DNA of 64,000 bases from Cryobacterium sp. SO1 (GCF_004210215.2 NZ_CP067394.1:3658001-3722000); one strand, 5' to 3'. Positions 35,325 to 43,973 are shown, numbered from the stretch's first letter. The notes: generated by a model from the sequence alone, not told the origin. Numbers and translations are program-made.

Positions 35325-36427
35325 AGGGATGCGGATCCGGAGTGAGTTGCCACTTCGGGCCCGTTCGCGCCTGCGGAAGGGGCTCCACCTGGCACGTCAC
35401 GCACGGGCGTCTCGCGAGTTGCCGCGACGTGCCCCTTGGGCAGCTCTGAAGGGGGAGTCTGCCGCAACTCGTCGGACGGAATCTCGCGAGTTGCCGCATC
35501 CTGCCCCTTGGGGAACGTTGACGGGGCGCTTTCACGCGACTCCGCGGCAGCTTCAGCTGCCGTCGCAGCGGATGCGGGTGCGGATGCGGATACGGGTGCA
35601 GGTGCGGATGCGGGTGCCCCGCCGCCGCCGGCGGCCGCAGCCAGACCGGCCGCATACCCCTCCGCATAGGCCTCCGCGCTGCCGATCCGAAACATGTCAC
35701 TCGCGCTGTCGCGCAGCAACCGGCGCGCACCCCGGTCCCCGGCGTCGACCGCGGCGACCAAGTGGCCGAGACCGCGAATCACGGCCACCGGGTTGCCGCT
35801 GGTCTTGCCCTTGATCAGGTCCGCGGCGCCGGCGATCTCGTCCGCGACCGCGGCGACGGTGACGTCGAGGCGCCGTCCGAGCGCATCCGTCGTGCCGCGC
35901 AGGTCGTCGAGCACGGCCACACCCGCGGCACCGATGGCAATGTCGGTCTGGCCGTCGCGCCACGGGCGGCCCACGGTGTCGGTGATCAGCACGCCGAGCG
36001 CCAGCCCGGTGGCGGCTCGCAGGGCGGCGCAGAGGGCGCGGGCGGACTCATCCGGATCGACCGGCAGGAGCAGCACGGTGCCCTCGGCCACGTTGCTGGC
36101 GTCGACGCCGGCCGCGGCCATCACCAGGCCCTGCCGGTTCTCCACGATGCGGGTGACCCCGCCCGAATGCGCGCGGGTCGCGACGACCCGCACGGTCTCG
36201 TCGGTGATCGCCTGCTCCCGGTCGCTGGCGGCCACCTGCCTACCCTCGGCCTTGGACACGATCTTGCTGGTCACGGCGAGAATGTCGCCGCCGGCCAGGC
36301 GGGACGCCGCCGGTCCGGCGACGGCCAGGATGATCGCCGCGAGGTCGTCGCCAGCCCGGATCTCGCCGATCCCGGGCAGCACGAACACCTCCAGCCGGGG
36401 GCGTGCTCCGTCCGCCGTGAACGGCAT
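35321..36427 (-). CDS. cofE: F420-0:gamma-glutamyl ligase CofE with repeat-derived C-terminal tail
   Basis: A 368-aa protein that adds glutamate residues to F420-0. The ligase domain (about residues 1-265) has [51 protein letters not shown] and [15 protein letters not shown]. Normal CofE is about 250 aa. The last 100 residues are low complexity, then a translated DNA repeat ([14 protein letters not shown] and [14 protein letters not shown]). The nitroreductase domain of mycobacterial FbiB is absent. ATG 36427 lies 2 bp after the dehydrogenase stop. Confidence 0.92.
   Translation of the reverse strand: MPFTADGARPRLEVFVLPGIGEIRAGDDLAAIILAVAGPAASRLAGGDILAVTSKIVSKAEGRQVAASDREQAITDETVRVVATRAHSGGVTRIVENRQGLVMAAAGVDASNVAEGTVLLLPVDPDESARALCAALRAATGLALGVLITDTVGRPWRDGQTDIAIGAAGVAVLDDLRGTTDALGRRLDVTVAAVADEIAGAADLIKGKTSGNPVAVIRGLGHLVAAVDAGDRGARRLLRDSASDMFRIGSAEAYAEGYAAGLAAAAGGGGAPASAPAPVSASAPASAATAAEAAAESRESAPSTFPKGQDAATREIPSDELRQTPPSELPKGHVAATRETPVRDVPGGAPSAGANGPEVATHSGSASL
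35345..35535. repeat. Repeat-derived coding sequence at the cofE 3' end
   Basis: TCGCGAGTTGCCGC plus a following TGCCCCTTGGG occurs twice, about 70 bp apart (near 35411 and 35482), with a related GAGTTGCCACTTCGGGCCC near 35343. The GAGTTGCC core recalls the intergenic hairpins at 37483, 52481 and 58728. Confidence 0.7.
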
Positions 36428-36429
36428 CG

Positions 36430-37431
36430 CTACCGGGCGAGCTTCGGCAGCACGTCGCGGCCGAAGACGTCGATCCACTGGCGCTGGTTGCGGCCCACGT
36501 TGTGCAGGTAGATCTTGTCGAAGCCGAGGTCGACGAACTTCTGGATGTAGGCGCGGTGGTCGTCGGGGTCGGCGGAGATGATCATCCGGCCCTCGAAGTC
36601 CTCGGGGCGCACCAGCTTGGCCATCTGCTCGAACTCGAACGGCGAGCGGATGTCGCCCTTGGGGAACTTCATGCCGCCGTTGGGCCACTCGTGCAGCGCA
36701 TTTTTCATGGCCTCCTCGTCGGTCTCGGCCCAGCTCATGTGCAGCTGCAGCACCTTGGGCATCGTCGACGGGTCTTTGCCGGCCTCGCGGGCACCGTCGT
36801 CGAACTTGCCGAACAGCATCGAGATCTTTTCCAGCGGAGCGCCCACGGTGATGAGACCGTCGGCGTGCCGGCCGGCGCGCTTGGCGGTGACCGGGCCGGC
36901 GGTGGCGACGAGGATCTCGGGCGCGACCTCCGGCATGGTCCACAGCCGGGTGGACTCGAGCTTGAAGAACTGACCGGAGTGCTTGACGTCCTTGCCCGCG
37001 ATGGACGCTGTGAAGAGCTTCGAGATGATCTCGATGGCCTCGAACATGCGGTTGATCCGCTCGGGCGCCTCCGGCCAGTAGCCGCCGACGATGTGCTCGT
37101 TGAGCGCCTCACCGGAGCCCAGGCCCAGCCAGTGCCGGCCCGGGTACATCGAGGCGAGCGTGGCGGAGGCCTGCGCCACCATGGCCGGGTGCCAACGGAA
37201 GGTGGGCGCGGTGACGCCGGGGCCCATATCCCCCTTGGTCCGCTCGCCGATCGCGGCGAGCACGCTCCACACGAACGAGGATTCGCCCTGGGCTGGCACC
37301 CACGGTTGGAAGTGGTCGGCCGCCATCACGCCGGAGAACCCGTGTTCCTCCGCATAGACCGACAGGGCCACCGCCTCGGCGGGGGCGAACTGCTCCAACA
37401 TGGCCGCGTAACCGATCTGCAATTCCGACAT
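36430..37431 (-). CDS. F420-dependent LLM dehydrogenase (FGD-like, TIGR03557 type)
   Basis: A 333-aa luciferase-like F420 enzyme close in length and pattern to F420-dependent glucose-6-phosphate dehydrogenase. Matches include [58 protein letters not shown] and [14 protein letters not shown]. These features fit the FGD subgroup that reduces F420. It is the first gene of the cofE-cofC operon, so the locus makes F420 and probably recharges it. Start 37431 gives the family N-terminus (MSELQIGYA); a CAGGAT box six bases ahead hints at another leaderless start. Substrate specificity for glucose-6-phosphate is not proven. Confidence 0.88.
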   Translation of the reverse strand: MSELQIGYAAMLEQFAPAEAVALSVYAEEHGFSGVMAADHFQPWVPAQGESSFVWSVLAAIGERTKGDMGPGVTAPTFRWHPAMVAQASATLASMYPGRHWLGLGSGEALNEHIVGGYWPEAPERINRMFEAIEIISKLFTASIAGKDVKHSGQFFKLESTRLWTMPEVAPEILVATAGPVTAKRAGRHADGLITVGAPLEKISMLFGKFDDGAREAGKDPSTMPKVLQLHMSWAETDEEAMKNALHEWPNGGMKFPKGDIRSPFEFEQMAKLVRPEDFEGRMIISADPDDHRAYIQKFVDLGFDKIYLHNVGRNQRQWIDVFGRDVLPKLAR

Positions 37432-37482
37432 GCACCCATCCTGCCACTCACGTGTGTCGGCGAGGTTTCTCGCCGCCGAACC

Positions 37483-37556
37483 CGCCGGGATGCCCCGTTG
37501 CGGACCAGTTGCCCCTGCACAGCGGGGCAACTCGTCCGCAGGTGGGCACCTCGGCG
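37483..37556. repeat. GAGTTGCCCC hairpin, copy A (33-8-33)
   Basis: Arms 37483-37515 and 37524-37556 pair with about seven mismatches around the loop TGCACAGC. The inner stem is AGTTGCCCC/GGGGCAACT. It lies between two divergent start codons, so it is not a terminator. Confidence 0.8.
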
Positions 37557-37564
37557 AGAGCAAA

Positions 37565-37570
37565 TAGGCT
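37565..37570 (+). promoter_or_regulatory. Probable -10 box of exonuclease III gene
   Basis: TAGGCT lies seven bases before the ATG at 37578; no ribosome site is seen, so a near-leaderless mRNA is likely. Confidence 0.5.
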
Positions 37571-37577
37571 TAGGCGC

Positions 37578-38414
37578 ATGCTCATCGCCACCTGGAACGT
37601 CAACTCCATCCGTGCCCGCGTCGACCGGGTGGTCGACTGGATGGTGCGAGAGGACATCGACGTGCTCGCCATGCAGGAGATCAAGTGCAAGCCCGAGCAG
37701 TTCCCGGCGCAGCTGTTCGAGGACGCCGGCTACGAGCTGGCCGTGCACGGCCTCAGCCAGTGGAACGGCGTCGCGTTCGCCAGCCGCCACGAGATGACGG
37801 AGGTGGCCACCGCCTTCCCCGAGATGCCCGGTTTCCTCAAGGGCGACGAGGGCCCCGGCCTGCCGCTGGAGGCCCGTGCGCTCGGTGTGACCGTGAACGA
37901 CATGCGACTGTGGAGCCTCTACGTGCCCAACGGCCGCTCGCTCGACGACCCGCACTACGTCTACAAGCTGGACTGGCTGACCCGGCTGAAGACCCACGCC
38001 GCCGACGAGCTGGCCAAGAACCCCCGGCTGGCGATGGCGCTGATGGGCGACTGGAACGTGGCCCCGCTGGACTCCGACGTGGGCGACCCCAGCCTGGTGC
38101 CGGGCGTCTCCACGCACATCTCGCCGGCCGAGCGCAGCGCCTTCGAGGCGTTCGAGGCCGCCGGTTTCACCGACGTGGTGCGCCCGATCGTGCCGGAGGG
38201 CTTCACCTACTGGGACTACAAAGCGCTCAAGTTCCCGCGCAACGAGGGCCTGCGCATCGACTTCATCCTCGGCTCCCCCGCGTTCGGCGAGCTGGTGACG
38301 GATGCGAGCATCCACCGCGACGAGCGCAAGGGTGACGCCCCGAGCGACCACGTGCCCGTTCTCGTGGACGTCCAGTCCGACGACGAGGACGACGACCGCC
38401 CGATGATCTTCTAG
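37578..38414 (+). CDS. xthA: Exodeoxyribonuclease III / AP endonuclease
   Basis: A 278-aa Mg2+-dependent endonuclease/exonuclease/phosphatase-fold enzyme for base-excision repair. It has WNVNSIRAR, the metal Glu34 in AMQEIKC, LMGDWNVAPLDSDVGD, LRIDFILGSP and the terminal catalytic SDHVPV. Length matches bacterial ExoIII. It stands alone, divergent from the F420 operon, with the repeat hairpin between. Confidence 0.93.
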   Translation: MLIATWNVNSIRARVDRVVDWMVREDIDVLAMQEIKCKPEQFPAQLFEDAGYELAVHGLSQWNGVAFASRHEMTEVATAFPEMPGFLKGDEGPGLPLEARALGVTVNDMRLWSLYVPNGRSLDDPHYVYKLDWLTRLKTHAADELAKNPRLAMALMGDWNVAPLDSDVGDPSLVPGVSTHISPAERSAFEAFEAAGFTDVVRPIVPEGFTYWDYKALKFPRNEGLRIDFILGSPAFGELVTDASIHRDERKGDAPSDHVPVLVDVQSDDEDDDRPMIF

Positions 38415-38415
38415 C

Positions 38416-38494
38416 CGCGCTGGTTGAGCCATTCGCGCTGGTTGAGCCTGTCGCGCTGGTTGAGCCTGTCGCGCTGGTTGAGCCTGTCGAAACC
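38416..38494. repeat. 18-bp tandem repeat of the REP-like family
   Basis: Four contiguous units of CGCGCTGGTTGAGCCTGT (38416-38487; the first ends CATT), followed by CGAAACC. The single-copy form TTGAGCCTGTCGAAACC is a REP-type core, so this looks like an in-place expansion. It sits between xthA and the next gene. Confidence 0.88.
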
Positions 38495-38516
38495 TGGCGT
38501 CACCCATACTTGACGC

Positions 38517-39134
38517 ATGTCTCCTGCCGCATCCGGGAACGACGCGGCGCCACCAGCAGCCGCCGGCGTACCCGTCACCGTGTCCATCCGCCGCAAGGTC
38601 GACCCCGCCCGATTCGACGAGGCCACCCACTGGGTGCAGACCGGGATGGACCTCGCCAACGAGTACCCGGGGTTCCTCGGCTCCGGTTGGGTGCGTGCGC
38701 ACGCCGGCAGCGGCCACTGGCACATGCTCTACAAGTTCCAGGATGCGGCGTCGCTGGAGGCCTGGGAGACCTCGATCGCCCGCACCAGCTGGTTGCTCGA
38801 GGGCGAGGGCCTGGTTCTGGAGGCCCACGTGGTCAAGCGCACCGGCATCGAGGGCTGGTTCGACGAGTCGCAGGAGAACGCCGGCCCGTCCTCGCCGATC
38901 CAGCCGCCGCGTTGGAAGCAGGCCGTGGCGATCGGGCTGGGCTTCTTCCCGCTGAACGTGCTCTTCACCTACCTGGTCACCGGGGTGGATCCGCACTGGA
39001 ACGACATCCCCATGGTGCTGCGGATCCTACTGACCACCCTCGTGATGGCGCCCACGATGACCTACCTGGTGATGCCCTTCATCACCCGGCGGCTGCGGCC
39101 GTGGCTGCAGAAGGCGCCGAAGGAGAAGTCCTGA
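38517..39134 (+). CDS. Antibiotic-biosynthesis-monooxygenase (ABM) domain protein with membrane anchor
   Basis: A 205-aa protein. Residues 20-120 read as a dimeric alpha/beta-barrel ABM domain (VTVSIRRKVDPARFDEATHW, then YPGFLGSGWVRAH and HWHMLYKFQDAASLEAWE). Two membrane helices follow (about 140-190) and a basic tail. This ABM-plus-two-helix layout is widespread in actinobacteria with unknown function. A CATACT box lies six bases before the ATG, close to the leaderless pattern. Confidence 0.8.
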   Translation: MSPAASGNDAAPPAAAGVPVTVSIRRKVDPARFDEATHWVQTGMDLANEYPGFLGSGWVRAHAGSGHWHMLYKFQDAASLEAWETSIARTSWLLEGEGLVLEAHVVKRTGIEGWFDESQENAGPSSPIQPPRWKQAVAIGLGFFPLNVLFTYLVTGVDPHWNDIPMVLRILLTTLVMAPTMTYLVMPFITRRLRPWLQKAPKEKS

Positions 39135-39177
39135 TCCGGCAGTATCGACACCGGCCGGTCAAGAGACACCGGCAGGT

Positions 39178-40098
39178 TCAGGCGAGCAGCGCCGCCACGA
39201 TCACCAGCGCCGGGATCGCACCGATCGTGGTGACCAGCACGGTGTCCCTGGCCACCACCACGCCACGGTCGTAGCGGGACGCGAAGTTGAAAATGTTCTG
39301 CGCGGTCGGCAGCGCGCTCACGGTGACCACGGCGAACAGCTCAGCGCCGTCGAGGGCGAAGACGAACCGGCCGAACAGGTACGCGATCACGGGCATCAGC
39401 ACCACCTTGATCGCCGATGCCGTGAATACCTGCTTGCGGCCGGTGCCGGCCTGCAGCAGCCGCTGGCCGTGCAGGGACATGCCGAACGACATCAGCACCA
39501 GCGGGATCGCGGCGCCGCCGATGATGTCCAGCGGCGCGATCACCGCGGCGGGCACCGGGATGCCGAGGGCGGCCACGAGCACGCCGAGCACCGAGGCGAT
39601 GATCATCGGGTTCCGCAGCGGCTGGGTGAGGATGCCGCGCACCGACACCCGGCCGCGGGTGGAGGCGTCGAGGATGCTCAGGGTGATCGGCGCGAGCACC
39701 AGCAGCTGCAGTAGCAACACCGGCGCCACATATTGGGCGCTGCCCAGCACGTAGATGGCCACCGGCAGTCCGATGTTGTTGGCGTTCACGTAGGTGGCGC
39801 TGGTGGCGCCGAGTACGGTCTCCGGCAGCGGGTGTCGAAAGAAGAACCTGGCCAGAACGACATACAGCAGCATGCCGACGATCACGCTGCAGAGCACCGT
39901 GGCGAGGAACGCGGAGAACAGCACGTGCACATCCGCGTGCGAGAGCACGGTGAACAGCAGCGCCGGGGTGGCTACGAAGAACGCGATGCGGTTGAGCACC
40001 CGGCCGGCGCTCTCGCCGGCCACACCGGTGCGCTCGACGACGTACCCCACCAGGATCACAAACCCGATGATCGAGAACCCGACCAGTACACCGCCCAC
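39178..40098 (-). CDS. AEC-family (auxin efflux carrier type) transporter
   Basis: A 306-aa membrane transporter with about ten helices in two five-helix halves. Landmarks are IAFFVATPALLFTVLSHADV near the start, YVNANNIGLPVAIYVLG, and LPTAQNIFNFASRYDRG near the end. Bacterial members export or import organic acids such as malate; the substrate is unknown. The GTG start at 40098 is fixed by TAGGCT six bases upstream. It diverges from the hydrolase at 40183. Confidence 0.87.
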   Translation of the reverse strand: MGGVLVGFSIIGFVILVGYVVERTGVAGESAGRVLNRIAFFVATPALLFTVLSHADVHVLFSAFLATVLCSVIVGMLLYVVLARFFFRHPLPETVLGATSATYVNANNIGLPVAIYVLGSAQYVAPVLLLQLLVLAPITLSILDASTRGRVSVRGILTQPLRNPMIIASVLGVLVAALGIPVPAAVIAPLDIIGGAAIPLVLMSFGMSLHGQRLLQAGTGRKQVFTASAIKVVLMPVIAYLFGRFVFALDGAELFAVVTVSALPTAQNIFNFASRYDRGVVVARDTVLVTTIGAIPALVIVAALLA

Positions 40099-40104
40099 GT
40101 TTCG

Positions 40105-40110
40105 AGCCTA
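40105..40110 (-). promoter_or_regulatory. -10 box of a leaderless promoter (AEC transporter)
   Basis: TAGGCT, six bases (CGAAAC), then the GTG at 40098. Confidence 0.6.
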
Positions 40111-40170
40111 CGGGGTCGCCAATGTGCCGCCGGGCCGCAAAAAAGTCCTCCGCCGGCGGCGCGGCCGTCG

Positions 40171-40176
40171 TACGCT
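40171..40176 (+). promoter_or_regulatory. -10 box of a leaderless promoter (hydrolase 40183)
   Basis: TACGCT, six bases (CGACTC), then ATG 40183. Confidence 0.65.
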
Positions 40177-40182
40177 CGACTC

Positions 40183-40998
40183 ATGCCTCACCTCTCCGTG
40201 CCGGGCGCGAGCCTGTACTACGAAACCGACGGACACGTCTCCAAGCCGGCGCTGTTGTTGATCCACGCGGGCATCGCGAACCTGCGGATGTGGGATCCGC
40301 AGATCGAGGCGTTGGCGGCGGAGCATTTCGTGATTCGTTTCGACACCCGCGGCTTCGGCCAGACCAGCACCGAGGATCTCGAGTTCTCCAACCGGGCGGA
40401 TGCCCTGGCGGTGCTCGACCACCTCGGCGTGGCCCGCGCGACGTTGATCGGCTGCTCCCGCGGCGGCACCATCGCCATCGACCTCGCCGTGGAACGCCCG
40501 GACCGGGTGGCCGGACTGATCGTGATCGGGTCGGGCCCGAGCGGGTTCCCCGACACCGAGCTGACCGAGCTGGAGGATGCCCGGTTCGATGAGATCGACC
40601 GGGTCTTCGAGGCCCAGGACTGGCACAAGCTGGCCCGGCTCGAGGCGGCGATCTGGGATTTCGGTCCGCTACGCCGCGAAGAGGACCTGGACCCCGAGTT
40701 CGTCGCCACCGCCTACGCGCTCAACCGGGTGAACGTCATTCACGCCGAGGAGAACCCGGTGTCGATCCCGCTCGAACCGCCCGCCTACGACAGGGTGGTC
40801 GACATCGACGTGCCCACCCTGGTGACGGTGGGCGAATACGACATGTCGGAGGTGCTCGCGGCCTACGAGTACCTGGTGTCCACGGTGCCCGACGCGAGCG
40901 GATGCGTGTTCCGCGACACCGCACACCTGCCGAACGTGGAACGTCCGGCCGATGTGCAGCGGGTGCTGCTCGGCTGGCTGGCCGAGAACAACCTGTAG
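40183..40998 (+). CDS. alpha/beta-hydrolase
   Basis: A 271-aa alpha/beta-hydrolase with nucleophile Ser92 in LIGCSRGGTIA, HAGIANLRMWDPQ for the oxyanion region, the acid probably in LVTVGEYDMSE and His in FRDTAHLPNVERP. It resembles 3-oxoadipate enol-lactonase-type esterases, without proof of that activity. The frame is open from 39733, but the TACGCT box fixes the start at 40183. Confidence 0.85.
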   Translation: MPHLSVPGASLYYETDGHVSKPALLLIHAGIANLRMWDPQIEALAAEHFVIRFDTRGFGQTSTEDLEFSNRADALAVLDHLGVARATLIGCSRGGTIAIDLAVERPDRVAGLIVIGSGPSGFPDTELTELEDARFDEIDRVFEAQDWHKLARLEAAIWDFGPLRREEDLDPEFVATAYALNRVNVIHAEENPVSIPLEPPAYDRVVDIDVPTLVTVGEYDMSEVLAAYEYLVSTVPDASGCVFRDTAHLPNVERPADVQRVLLGWLAENNL

Positions 40999-41007
40999 CG
41001 CCCGGAA

Positions 41008-41979
41008 CTAGACGCGGGTGGTGGCCCGGGCCGGTCCCGCGGTGCCGGGCGCGGCATCCAGGGGCCGGTTGTCGGCGAGCACCTTCTGGTAGGCGGGCAG
41101 CTCCACGAACAGCTCGTCCTTCAGCGGGTTGCGATTGGTGCGCACGATGACCCGCACCTGGTAGACGACCACGGTGATGTTGGCGGCCAGCGAGATCGCG
41201 CTGACGATGAACAGCGCGGTGGGGTTGTGTGAGGACTGGACCGCGAACATCGAACTGGTCACGAACGTGGGCACGGCCATCGTGAACATCATCCAGAACG
41301 CCAGGGTCTGCGCCCGGTGCTGCAGCCAGGCGCCGCGCTTGATGAAAAAGGCGGGGATGGTGCAGGAGATCAGCAGGGCTGCTCCGGCGTAGAACGAGTG
41401 GTCGCCGACGGCGTTGTAGACGTAGGCGAAGTTCCACAGGTCGTACGCGATGATCCAGAACCAGAGCATGTCCGGCCAGATCATGTCCTTCTGCTTGCCG
41501 CGGCTGATGATGATGCCCGCCCAGCCGCAGATGGTGAGCAGGTTGAGGAGACCGGCGATGCCGTTCATGATGTTCCACGGGCCGCCGACCATGAAGACGC
41601 CGTCGACCATGCCCTGCATGCCGTAGACCTGGAAGTCGCGGATGACCGCCTCGAAGATGTTCAGCGCGAGGATCGCCGCCGGGAACATCAGCCAGTACTT
41701 GTTCTTCTGCAGTCTCGGGATGAACCGGATGGCCATGAAGCCCAGGCAGCCGGCGAGCGCGGAGTAGACCTTGACCCAGTGGAACCAGGTGCCGGTGCTG
41801 GAGTCGGCCCCGGCGGTGTGCGGCCAGACGAAGATGGTGAGCACCACCGGCAACCCGATGAACAGTACGAGCGCGGCCCACTTGCTGGCGCGGGCTATCT
41901 CGTTGGCAAGCATGAGGCCCGCCACCACCGCGACCCACATCAGTGTGGAGTACCAGGGGATTGACTCGTACAGGAACAT
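41008..41979 (-). CDS. Multi-pass membrane protein (DUF5692-like)
   Basis: A 323-aa protein with about nine helices, rich in aromatic residues, starting MFLYESIPWYSTLMWVAVVA. WFWIIAYDLWNFAYVYNAVG and GPWNIMNGIAGLLNLLTICG stand out as conserved-looking. It resembles DUF5692 proteins of unknown function. AAGGAG precedes the ATG by 8 bases. It lies 59 bp after the TetR gene on the same strand and is its likely target. Confidence 0.72.
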   Translation of the reverse strand: MFLYESIPWYSTLMWVAVVAGLMLANEIARASKWAALVLFIGLPVVLTIFVWPHTAGADSSTGTWFHWVKVYSALAGCLGFMAIRFIPRLQKNKYWLMFPAAILALNIFEAVIRDFQVYGMQGMVDGVFMVGGPWNIMNGIAGLLNLLTICGWAGIIISRGKQKDMIWPDMLWFWIIAYDLWNFAYVYNAVGDHSFYAGAALLISCTIPAFFIKRGAWLQHRAQTLAFWMMFTMAVPTFVTSSMFAVQSSHNPTALFIVSAISLAANITVVVYQVRVIVRTNRNPLKDELFVELPAYQKVLADNRPLDAAPGTAGPARATTRV

Positions 41980-42007
41980 CTTCGTTTCTCCTTATTCGGT
42001 TGTCGCT

Positions 42008-42044
42008 ATGGGTGGTGCGTTTTACGGGATGGTGCGTTTTACAA
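42008..42044. repeat. Direct repeat GGTGCGTTTTAC
   Basis: Two copies of ATGGTGCGTTTTAC-like sequence lie at the 3' end of the TetR gene, just before the DUF5692-like gene. Confidence 0.5.
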
Positions 42045-42653
42045 GGTGGTGCTCGACGTGCCCATGTCCAGGTGCAGCGTCTGTCGCACGATGGCAACGA
42101 GAACCGCATCGTCGATGTCGGGCGAGGAGCGCACGAGTCCGATCAGGCCGTAGACCAGCACGTAGAACACCTCGCCGACGTGATCGATCTCGATGTGGTG
42201 CTGCCGGGCGTAGGCCTCGACCGTGGTCACCCGCAGGCGCTCGACGATGGCGCGCACCGCGCGATCCACGAACCTGTTGTAGAGGCCGGCGTTCTCGGGG
42301 TGGCCGAGGTCCCGGCGGAACATGTCCTTGGCGCGCAGGTGGTGCCGGAACAGCACGACACAATCCAACAGGGCCTTGGGCACATTGCCGGGCTCCCGGT
42401 CGGCGTCCCAGCGGGAGACGGCCTCGACGAACTCGTCGATGTGGTCTTCGAAGATCAGGTCGATCAGCGCGTCGCGGTCGGGGAAGTAGTGGTAGATCAG
42501 GCCCCGCGTGACGCCGACACGCTTGGCGATCTCGGTGACCGAGACCTTGGCCACACCCCGTTCGGCGAACAGTTGACGGGTGGCGGCGACGATCTCCTCA
42601 TGGCGCTCGTCCGGCTGTTTGCTCAGGCGGGGGGAGGTCTTCGTGGCGCTCAT
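42039..42653 (-). CDS. TetR-family transcriptional regulator
   Basis: A 204-aa regulator with a classical N-terminal helix-turn-helix (VSVTEIAKRVGVTRGLIYHY) and an all-helical ligand domain. It is first in a two-gene leftward unit with the membrane protein at 41008-41979, so it probably represses itself and that gene. A long inverted repeat overlaps its -35. A TATCGT box six bases before ATG 42653 predicts a leaderless mRNA. Confidence 0.92.
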   Translation of the reverse strand: MSATKTSPRLSKQPDERHEEIVAATRQLFAERGVAKVSVTEIAKRVGVTRGLIYHYFPDRDALIDLIFEDHIDEFVEAVSRWDADREPGNVPKALLDCVVLFRHHLRAKDMFRRDLGHPENAGLYNRFVDRAVRAIVERLRVTTVEAYARQHHIEIDHVGEVFYVLVYGLIGLVRSSPDIDDAVLVAIVRQTLHLDMGTSSTTL

Positions 42654-42659
42654 ATCCGC

Positions 42660-42703
42660 ACGATACCCTCACGGTTGACACAGCGTCAATGACGGTGCGT
42701 CAA
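42660..42703 (-). promoter_or_regulatory. TetR-gene promoter and operator
   Basis: On the minus strand, -35 TTGACG (42689-42684), an 18-bp spacer and -10 TATCGT (42665-42660) lead to the ATG at 42653. A 29-bp imperfect palindrome (42675-42703) with outer arms TTGAC/GTCAA and inner GTCA/TGAC covers the -35, a good repressor site. Confidence 0.7.
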
Positions 42704-42761
42704 TCGCCCCGAAGTGGGGTCCCTTTCGCGTGATTCCGGTGGCTGACCCGGTCGGTCAGGT

Positions 42762-42782
42762 GAATTGCAGGAGCTCTGCACC
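42762..42782. repeat. GCAGGA-family repeat arm
   Basis: GAATTGCAGGAGCTCTGCAC is one arm of the family seen at 51405-51502; no clear partner arm was found. Confidence 0.45.
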
Positions 42783-42860
42783 CGGCCGACCTCGGGATGA
42801 TGGCCGGTGTCGCAGCCGCCGGACGGGCGGGAATCGCCGCCGGCGTGGAAGCATGGGAAG

Positions 42861-43529
42861 GTGCCCGAATCCGTCGCCCCCGAAGTCCTGACCACGGCCC
42901 GACTGCGGTTGCAGCCCCTCGCCGCGGCCGACGTGGCAGAGGTGCACGCCATTTACGCCGACCTGGGCACCTGGCTGCACCTGCCAGCTGGCCGGCATAC
43001 GGCGATCGCGCAGGCCGAGCGGATGGTCGACGAGAGTGAGCAGAGCTGGGCGGCGACCGGTCTGGGCCGCTGGGCGATTCGGCTGCGGAAGGACCTGCCC
43101 GGCACCGGCCTGGCGGCAGGGACGCTCATCGGGGTGGCCTCGGCGACACTGCTTGACTGCGGCGCCCGCAACCTCGGCTACCGGCTGACCCCGGCCAGCT
43201 GGGGAGTCGGCCTGGCCACCGAGGCCGCCGCGGTCGCCCTCGCCGCGGCGCAAGCATCGACCTACCCGGTGACCGCCCGCGCGTTGGCCGGCAACCCGGC
43301 GTCGGTGCGGGTGCTGGAGCGCATCGGCCTCACTCTGGTGTGGCGTGGCCAGGGGCCGGCCGGTAGGGACGCGCTCGGCGCCTCGCCGGGTAGCACCGCA
43401 CCACGGGGTGTCGAGCGAGACTCAGCGCCCGCGCCCGGTCAGCCGGACACCACGGTGCTCGAACGGCTCATCTTCGCAGACCGCCCGCTGGCGCCGGAGC
43501 TGCTGGCCGCGATCATCCGTCTCGGCTGA
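42861..43529 (+). CDS. GNAT-family N-acetyltransferase (RimJ/RimL-like)
   Basis: About 222 aa. LTTARLRLQPLAAADVAEVH is the RimJ-like opening, and YRLTPASWGVGLATEA is the acetyl-CoA motif, then NPASVRVLERIGL. The C-terminal 50 residues are proline-rich. The start is uncertain: GTG 42861 (with GGAAG nearby) or GTG 42807; neither has a convincing signal. The acetyl acceptor is unknown. Confidence 0.82.
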   Translation: MPESVAPEVLTTARLRLQPLAAADVAEVHAIYADLGTWLHLPAGRHTAIAQAERMVDESEQSWAATGLGRWAIRLRKDLPGTGLAAGTLIGVASATLLDCGARNLGYRLTPASWGVGLATEAAAVALAAAQASTYPVTARALAGNPASVRVLERIGLTLVWRGQGPAGRDALGASPGSTAPRGVERDSAPAPGQPDTTVLERLIFADRPLAPELLAAIIRLG

Positions 43530-43558
43530 GTCGCCGACGAGCGCTTCGGCCGTGCGGT

Positions 43559-43632
43559 AAAGGCGGAAATCTCACGGCAGGGTCGGCGTGTCGTGGCCGC
43601 CGACACGGCGTGTGGTGAATTTCTCCGCCTGT
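43559..43632. repeat. Imperfect 74-bp inverted repeat, GGCGGAGAA family, copy 2
   Basis: AAAGGCGGAAATCTCAC on the left and GTGGTGAATTTCTCCGCCT on the right, with an inner GTCGGCG/CGCCGAC stem. It lies between convergent genes. Confidence 0.65.
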
Positions 43633-43673
43633 ACTCGCCCGGCACTCAACCGACCGAGTGTGCCGGCACCGGC

Positions 43674-43910
43674 TCAGGGCCTCTCGCCGAGCTCGGCCAC
43701 CTGTTCGCGGTACTGCTCGGTCGTGAGCTCGCCGCGGGCATAGCGCTCGTCCAGGATGCGCCGGGCGTCGCTACGGCGCGCACCCACCGGGCTGGATGCG
43801 TCGTCGCGGAAGACCCGCACGGTCCAGACGATGAGTATCACCACGGCGACCAGCGAGATCACCCCGTAGAGCCACAGCCAGGCCGGGTTCATTCCGTATC
43901 CCCACATCAT
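43674..43910 (-). CDS. Small SHOCT-domain membrane protein
   Basis: A 78-aa protein with one membrane helix (LWLYGVISLVAVVILIVWTV) and a C-terminal SHOCT motif (DARRILDERYARGELTTEQY). These small proteins often accompany copper or stress transporters. The start MMWGYG is chosen because AGGGA lies 6-9 bases upstream. It is divergent from the copper ATPase. Confidence 0.85.
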   Translation of the reverse strand: MMWGYGMNPAWLWLYGVISLVAVVILIVWTVRVFRDDASSPVGARRSDARRILDERYARGELTTEQYREQVAELGERP

Positions 43911-43973
43911 CAGGGTCCCTTTCGTCGACGAGCACGAGTGGTCGTGCTCCCACGGTAGCCTCCTTTCCCATCC

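Noticed and set aside
37483..37556. Rho-independent terminator
   Set aside because: It lies between divergent start codons, has no U-tract, and shares sequence with copies in other settings, so a dispersed repeat is the better reading.
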